A stretch of DNA of 64,000 nucleotides, taken from the NCBI RefSeq assembly GCF_000428145.1, contig NZ_ATZJ01000013.1:20665-84664 (forward strand), in the 5' to 3' direction. Position numbers and translations under genes: made by a program. Within the stretch, counting starts at the first letter, position 1. Each line of letters starts with the position of its first letter. Positions 62,023-64,000 of the stretch are shown piece by piece. This DNA comes from Chitinilyticum litopenaei DSM 21440. Its GTDB lineage: Bacteria > Pseudomonadota > Gammaproteobacteria > Burkholderiales > Chitinibacteraceae. The notes below the pieces were generated by a model. It had not been told where the DNA came from. It saw only the letters and a program-made list of their open reading frames with translations, and made no database searches.

Positions 62023-63642
62023 ATGACATTGCGTCAAAAGGCGTGGGCACTATCCATACTGGTGCTGGTTGCGCTGATCGGCCAGATGCTGATCGGTCTG
62101 TGGGTAATGCGCGACGCCAGCGACCAGGACAACCGGGCCCGGATCAAGCAGCTGATGACCAGCACCTACCAGACCATCGTGCAGCTGGAAAATCTGGCTG
62201 CCGCCGGCAAACTGCCCGAAGACCAGGCCAAGGCGATTGCCACGCAGATCCTGCGCGAGAACAAATATCACAAGAGCGAGTACGTTTATGTGGTCGACGA
62301 GAAGCTGAATTTCGTCGCCGCGCCGCTCGACCCGCAAATCCACGGCACCAGCTTCAACGATTTCAAGGACGCCCAAGGCAAGAGCGTGGGCGCCATCGCA
62401 ACGGCCGCGCTGGAAAAATCCGGCGGCCAGCTGACCGAGTATTACTGGAACTCCAAACGCGATGACAAAATCGTCGACCTGATTTCCGTCGCGCAGAAAA
62501 CACCGCGCTGGGGCTGGATTGTCGGCAACGGCATCAGCATGGCCGAGGCCGATGCGCGTTTCTGGGGCAATGCCCAGTGGCAGGTGCTGATCTGTCTGGC
62601 CGTGGCGGCCATTGTCGGCGCACTGCTGGTCGGCTCGGTACGCCGCATCCTGAAAGACCTGGGCGGTGAGCCTGCCGATGTGCGCCAGCTGGTCCAGTTT
62701 GTCGCCGACGGCAATCTGCAGGGCAGCGACAGCGGCAAGGCCGCAGACCCGAACAGCATCTACGGCTCGGTGCTGCGCATGCGCGAATCGCTGCGCACCG
62801 TGCTGACCCAGCTCTCGAACGCGGTACAGACGCTGCACAACACCAGCAACGACATCGTCAACAGCGCACAGAGCAGCAATCAGCTGATCGAAGCACAAAG
62901 CGACGCCGCTAACCGCATTGCCCGCACCGCCGAACACTTCGCCGAGCAGACCCAGGTGGGCGCCGATCAGGCGCAAACCGCCCGCTCGCAAAGCGAATCG
63001 GCCACCGGCATTTCCGCACAGGGCCAGACGGTGATCACCGCTGCCGTGAAACGCCTGACCGAAACCGAGCAGGCCGTGGGTGAAACACAGAACGGCATCG
63101 ACGAGCTGGCGCAAAGGGTAACCAGCATTTCCGCCGTCATCGCGGTGATCCGCGATGTGGCCGACCAGACCAATCTGCTGGCGCTGAATGCCGCCATCGA
63201 AGCCGCACGCGCGGGCGAACAGGGTCGCGGCTTTGCCGTGGTGGCCGACGAAGTACGCAAACTGGCCGAACGCACCAGCACGGCCACGCAGGAAATCGGC
63301 CAGACCATCAATGCCGTGCAGAACAGCAGCCAGAACGCCAAGTCACGCATGGATGAAATGGTGACCCAGCTGAAGGAAGCCATCCGCCAGGCCAAGGAAG
63401 GCGGCGAAGCGGTAAAGGCCATCCGCCATGAAACCGAAGCGACCGCGCATGTGGTCGGCGAAATCGGCCAGGCGCTGATGGCCCAGGTGGATGCAGCCCA
63501 TACCATCCGCAACGATGTGGATGAAGTGGCCCGCTCATCCAGCGGCACGCTGGCCGCAGCCCAGGGCACCGTCAACGCTGCGCGCTCGATCAAGGGGGTT
63601 TCCGAGCAGCTGGAAGGGCTGGTGAAACGCTTCCGCATCTGA
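62023..63642 (+). CDS. methyl-accepting chemotaxis protein with single-Cache sensor
   Basis: 539 residues. Helix (about 8-29), sCache_2-like sensor (about 30-185; KSEYVYVVDEKLNFVAAPLDP), helix (about 190-210) and a cytoplasmic signalling hairpin with tip DQTNLLALNAAIEAARAGEQ (about 385-405). No clear HAMP or CheR-docking C-terminal pentapeptide. It signals to CheA-CheW; ligands of such sensors are often small carboxylates. AAGGAG precedes the ATG. The 215-base gap upstream is A+T-rich and has no convincing promoter; no flagellar-type one was found. Confidence 0.95.
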   Translation: MTLRQKAWALSILVLVALIGQMLIGLWVMRDASDQDNRARIKQLMTSTYQTIVQLENLAAAGKLPEDQAKAIATQILRENKYHKSEYVYVVDEKLNFVAAPLDPQIHGTSFNDFKDAQGKSVGAIATAALEKSGGQLTEYYWNSKRDDKIVDLISVAQKTPRWGWIVGNGISMAEADARFWGNAQWQVLICLAVAAIVGALLVGSVRRILKDLGGEPADVRQLVQFVADGNLQGSDSGKAADPNSIYGSVLRMRESLRTVLTQLSNAVQTLHNTSNDIVNSAQSSNQLIEAQSDAANRIARTAEHFAEQTQVGADQAQTARSQSESATGISAQGQTVITAAVKRLTETEQAVGETQNGIDELAQRVTSISAVIAVIRDVADQTNLLALNAAIEAARAGEQGRGFAVVADEVRKLAERTSTATQEIGQTINAVQNSSQNAKSRMDEMVTQLKEAIRQAKEGGEAVKAIRHETEATAHVVGEIGQALMAQVDAAHTIRNDVDEVARSSSGTLAAAQGTVNAARSIKGVSEQLEGLVKRFRI

Positions 63643-63699
63643 CCCCGGATAGCCGGCCATACAACAAAAGCCCCGCGATTGCGGCAATGCCGCTCAGTT

Positions 63700-63731
63700 A
63701 AGCAAAAAGCTCCGTCAGGAGCTTTTTGCTT
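63700..63731. terminator. perfect bidirectional hairpin in the IS left end
   Basis: AAGCAAAAAGCTCC/GGAGCTTTTTGCTT with GTCA loop, T-rich on both strands. It would stop read-through into the transposase and end the chemoreceptor transcript. Confidence 0.75.
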
Positions 63732-63737
63732 TTGTAA

Positions 63738-64000
63738 CTGAACGAAACTCACCACTACGCCACGCCCGAACAGTGGAGCACGGTGCAAGCACATCTGCCC
63801 CAGCAGTGGATTGAACAAGCCTTGCAACACACCGGTGTTGCGACACTGCGCAAGCGCCGCTTACCCATGGAACAGGTGGTCTGGTTGGTGCTCGGCATCG
63901 CCTTGCTGCGCGATCGCTCCATCCTCAATGTCGCCGATGCGCTGGATCTGGCCTTGCCGGCCGACAGCGCCATTTGTTCCAGTGCGCTCAGTCAGGCGCG
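63738..64000 (+). CDS. IS4-family transposase, N-terminal fragment
   Basis: The frame, open from just after a TAA at 63735, encodes LPQQWIEQALQHTGVATLRK, then RRLPMEQVVWLVLGIALLRD, then DLALP and SSALSQA, as in the IS4 N-terminal domain. Only the first 87 codons lie in the window. No ATG precedes this block; a CTG at 63738, a GTG at 63783 or a damaged start are the options, so it may be inactive. The catalytic DDE residues are beyond the edge. Confidence 0.75.
   Translation, partial: MNETHHYATPEQWSTVQAHLPQQWIEQALQHTGVATLRKRRLPMEQVVWLVLGIALLRDRSILNVADALDLALPADSAICSSALSQA

Larger units (their letters stand above)
63685..64000 (+). mobile_element. IS4-family insertion sequence, left part (cut by the window edge)
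   Basis: Begins near CAATGCCGCTCAGTTAAGC (63685-63703), similar to the left inverted repeat of classical IS4. A hairpin follows (63700-63731), then the transposase. The right end and target duplication are outside. Confidence 0.65.

Noticed and set aside
1..64000. tRNA or rRNA genes
   Set aside because: No cloverleaf-type sequence with a T-loop was found on either strand by reading; a covariance search could still reveal one.

Overview
The window is GC-rich, gene-dense bacterial chromosome. Gene content and order point to a betaproteobacterium, most likely in Neisseriales (Chitinibacteraceae/Chromobacteriaceae type). The supporting blocks are pcnB-folK-panB-panC, dacC-aminotransferase-ybeD-lipB-lipA, yqgE-ruvX-pyrB-pyrX, and a cox cluster in which subunit II carries a cytochrome c domain. 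No rRNA, tRNA, CRISPR array or prophage was seen. The only recognisable insertion sequence is an IS4-family element cut by the right edge.

Layout. 1-3.5 kb: a minus-strand chemosensory-like module (CheA-like kinase, degenerate receiver fused to CheX, start of a third gene). 3.7-6.9 kb: an RNase II-type exonuclease, a cysteine-rich small protein, and panD behind a structured leader. 7-9 kb: a PP2C phosphatase and its Ser/Thr kinase. 9.2-10 kb: yicC. 10.2-17.6 kb: a giant hybrid kinase and a receiver-PAS-GGDEF-EAL protein. 17.8-20.7 kb: an MFS carrier and a C92-like exported amidase. 20.8-24.2 kb: a solute-binding protein, response regulator and histidine kinase in one overlapping operon. 24.5-28.6 kb: a possible small RNA, a membrane GGDEF-EAL protein and a LysE exporter. 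28.6-32.9 kb: pcnB-folK-panB-transglutaminase-like-panC. 33.1-38.5 kb: PhzF, dacC, D-amino-acid-type aminotransferase, ybeD, lipB, lipA. 38.7-43.2 kb: an MHS carrier, a diguanylate cyclase and a photolyase. 43.3-46.9 kb: yqgE, ruvX, pyrB and a catalytically dead dihydroorotase. 47-57 kb: an RNase D-like nuclease, a DUF2189 protein, then the aa3-type oxidase with its assembly and heme A genes. 57.5-61.8 kb: an RND pump lacking an outer-membrane channel. 62-63.6 kb: a chemoreceptor. 63.7 kb to the end: the IS.

Functionally the window combines core metabolism (coenzyme A, lipoate, pyrimidine, heme A, respiration) with dense signalling: two phosphorelay histidine kinases, one two-component pair, three GGDEF proteins (two with EAL), one Ser/Thr kinase-phosphatase pair and one chemoreceptor.

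The most unusual signal is not a gene. A dispersed element of about 60 bp recurs mainly in the gaps between genes. Its end motif ATACCC is repeated at exactly 53 bp in eight copies (seven exact at both ends, one with one mismatch), with a fixed internal GCC/GGC inverted repeat at positions 26-28 and 42-44. Six further copies keep the right end and most of the core but have a different or degenerate left end; four of these carry GGGTAT at position 11. All 14 copies point the same way. Several overlap stop codons, start codons or coding sequence. Two of them, at panD and dacC, sit in an identical 3' module: a TGAGGTG heptamer array that begins in the stop codon, then the element, then a near-identical terminator.
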